Positions 63,142 through 64,000 of a DNA stretch of 64,000 nt are shown here, one piece after another. The stretch's first letter is position 1. The number at the start of each line of letters is the position of its first letter. The notes below the pieces were generated by a model, which searched no databases, had not been told where the DNA came from, and worked only from the letters and a program-made list of their open reading frames with translations. Source of the stretch: Lachnospiraceae bacterium (GTDB lineage Bacteria > Bacillota > Clostridia > Lachnospirales > Lachnospiraceae); NCBI GenBank assembly GCA_030523275.1, contig JAUNIX010000008.1, positions 1 through 64,000 of the forward strand. Direction: 5' to 3'. The position numbers and the translations under genes are program-made.

Positions 63142-64000
63142 AACGGATGCAAATATAAGAAATCTCTTCTAAATATTTTTCCTGAAAATCAGCAAATTCT
63201 GCGAGATTCCGACAATCTATTTTTTTTCCAACTTGATTTACACTTAATAAAAATTCTTCATTCCCAAGTGCAAAAAACGCTCCTGACAAGGCTGTATTGC
63301 CCACTACTTTTATCTTCTCTTGGAATTGTGCCGGCAAAAGTCCTGTCTTGATCGCTGATACAACATTCAGATAAAAGCCAAAGCCTCCTGCAAGATAAAC
63401 TTGATCAATATCGGATGGCTCACAACCATAGGTTTTCATGAGCAGTTCAATTCCTGTACGGATAGCACCTTTGGCAAGCTGGATCTCCCGAATCTGACTT
63501 TGCGTAATCCAAAGTCCTGGACCGCCTGGAATTCCTTTTTCTCGATACTCTGGCTTTAATGATCCATCTTTTTTAAGAATACGACGTCTAGCATTTAAAA
63601 CAAGCAAATCCAATACTTTACTTCCTGTTGTACCGGTAGAACGAAAACAATTTTCAAATGCCGGTCCGGCAGCCGCTGCTGCAGCAATCAAATATTCTTT
63701 TGTTCCCAACACCATTTCCCCATTCGTGCCAAGATCAATCAACATATGAATACGTTCACTTTCAAACATTTTCAAATAAGCGGCACCAGAAACAATATCA
63801 CCGCCGATAAAAGCCCCGGCATGTGGAAATAAAACAACCTCCACCTGATCGATATTTATTCTTTTCATAGACGATTCTGGCACATGAAACGGTGCCTTCC
63901 CAATTGAAGTTGGCGATATTTCCTGCAAAATATGGAGCATAACTGCATTACCAACAATCACAATCTGTTTTAATTGTTTTTTATCCAAATTTGCCTGTTT
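63140..64000 (-). CDS. C-terminal part of a corrinoid-protein reductive activator (RACo/DUF4445 type)
   Basis: The frame is open to the window edge, so the protein is cut at its N-terminus; 286 residues are visible. Motifs of the ASKHA ATPase part are visible: IVIVGNAVMLHIL, FIGGDIVSGA, LIDLGTNGEMVLG, AAAAAGPAFE and YLAGGFGFYLN. Family members reactivate corrinoid methyltransferases using an N-terminal 2Fe-2S domain, which would lie outside this window. A methylated-compound or vitamin B12-dependent pathway may therefore be encoded beyond the edge. Confidence 0.85.
   Translation of the reverse strand, partial: KQANLDKKQLKQIVIVGNAVMLHILQEISPTSIGKAPFHVPESSMKRINIDQVEVVLFPHAGAFIGGDIVSGAAYLKMFESERIHMLIDLGTNGEMVLGTKEYLIAAAAAAGPAFENCFRSTGTTGSKVLDLLVLNARRRILKKDGSLKPEYREKGIPGGPGLWITQSQIREIQLAKGAIRTGIELLMKTYGCEPSDIDQVYLAGGFGFYLNVVSAIKTGLLPAQFQEKIKVVGNTALSGAFFALGNEEFLLSVNQVGKKIDCRNLAEFADFQEKYLEEISYICIR

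Overview
The window reads as a chromosomal segment of a low-GC Gram-positive anaerobe, most likely a Clostridia member near Lachnospiraceae. The evidence is AT-rich DNA, strong AGGAGG ribosome sites, SepF and YlmH division genes, MinCDE packed with MreCD/RodA, a LicT-type antiterminator, and Firmicutes-style TPP and NiCo riboswitches. No rRNA, tRNA, CRISPR array, phage or intact insertion sequence was seen. Almost every gene is on the minus strand.

Layout by position: (1) 1-1.8 kb, dnaG followed by the first codons of what is probably rpoD. (2) 2.1-9.9 kb, a ruvA-ruvB-zapA-U32 peptidase-ftsW/rodA-pbp-NUDIX operon behind a promoter overlapped by a LexA-like box. (3) 10-13.5 kb, a degenerate RNase H-like protein, a DUF445 membrane protein, a 67-residue orphan, and a cation efflux gene under a NiCo riboswitch. 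(4) 13.5-20.1 kb, sugar uptake: a glucose-class PTS IICBA, ManO, and a mannose-class PTS (IIAB, IIC, IID) whose leader carries a LicT-type RAT and terminator just after the licT gene. (5) 20.2-27.1 kb, pnp and rpsO, which are neighbours in many genomes, here separated by a TPP-riboswitch thiSFGHE operon and a cluster of palindromic repeats. (6) 27.1-34.7 kb, proC, a PHP phosphoesterase, rluD-like, lspA, ylmH, sepF, yggS, an HlyD-like protein and a radical SAM protein. (7) 34.7-44.6 kb, a cell-shape and division operon radC-mreC-mreD-mrdA-minC-minD-minE-rodA-mgsA-dacF, followed by a P-loop gene with its own promoter. (8) 44.7-53 kb, miaB-mutS-mutL-miaA-ynbB. (9) 53.1-58.2 kb, an accessory surface locus: two divergent paralogous secreted proteins with Ig-like (Big_2) domains and a parallel beta-helix, plus a small anchored Thr/Glu-rich protein. 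(10) 58.3-64 kb, a teichoic-acid type transferase, a VOC protein, a Na/Pi cotransporter behind a Pho-box-like repeat array, and the C-terminal part of a corrinoid-activator-like (RACo/DUF4445) protein cut by the window edge.

Most protein-coding content is ordinary housekeeping. The more interesting content is regulatory: an antitermination-controlled mannose PTS, the NiCo switch, stacked attenuators before thiS, a long pnp leader hairpin, a Pho-box array, and a small palindromic element that repeatedly sits immediately after intrinsic terminators. The least characterised proteins are the beta-helix surface pair and their small partner, whose translation start is odd. All family assignments come from reading motifs by eye; no database search was run.
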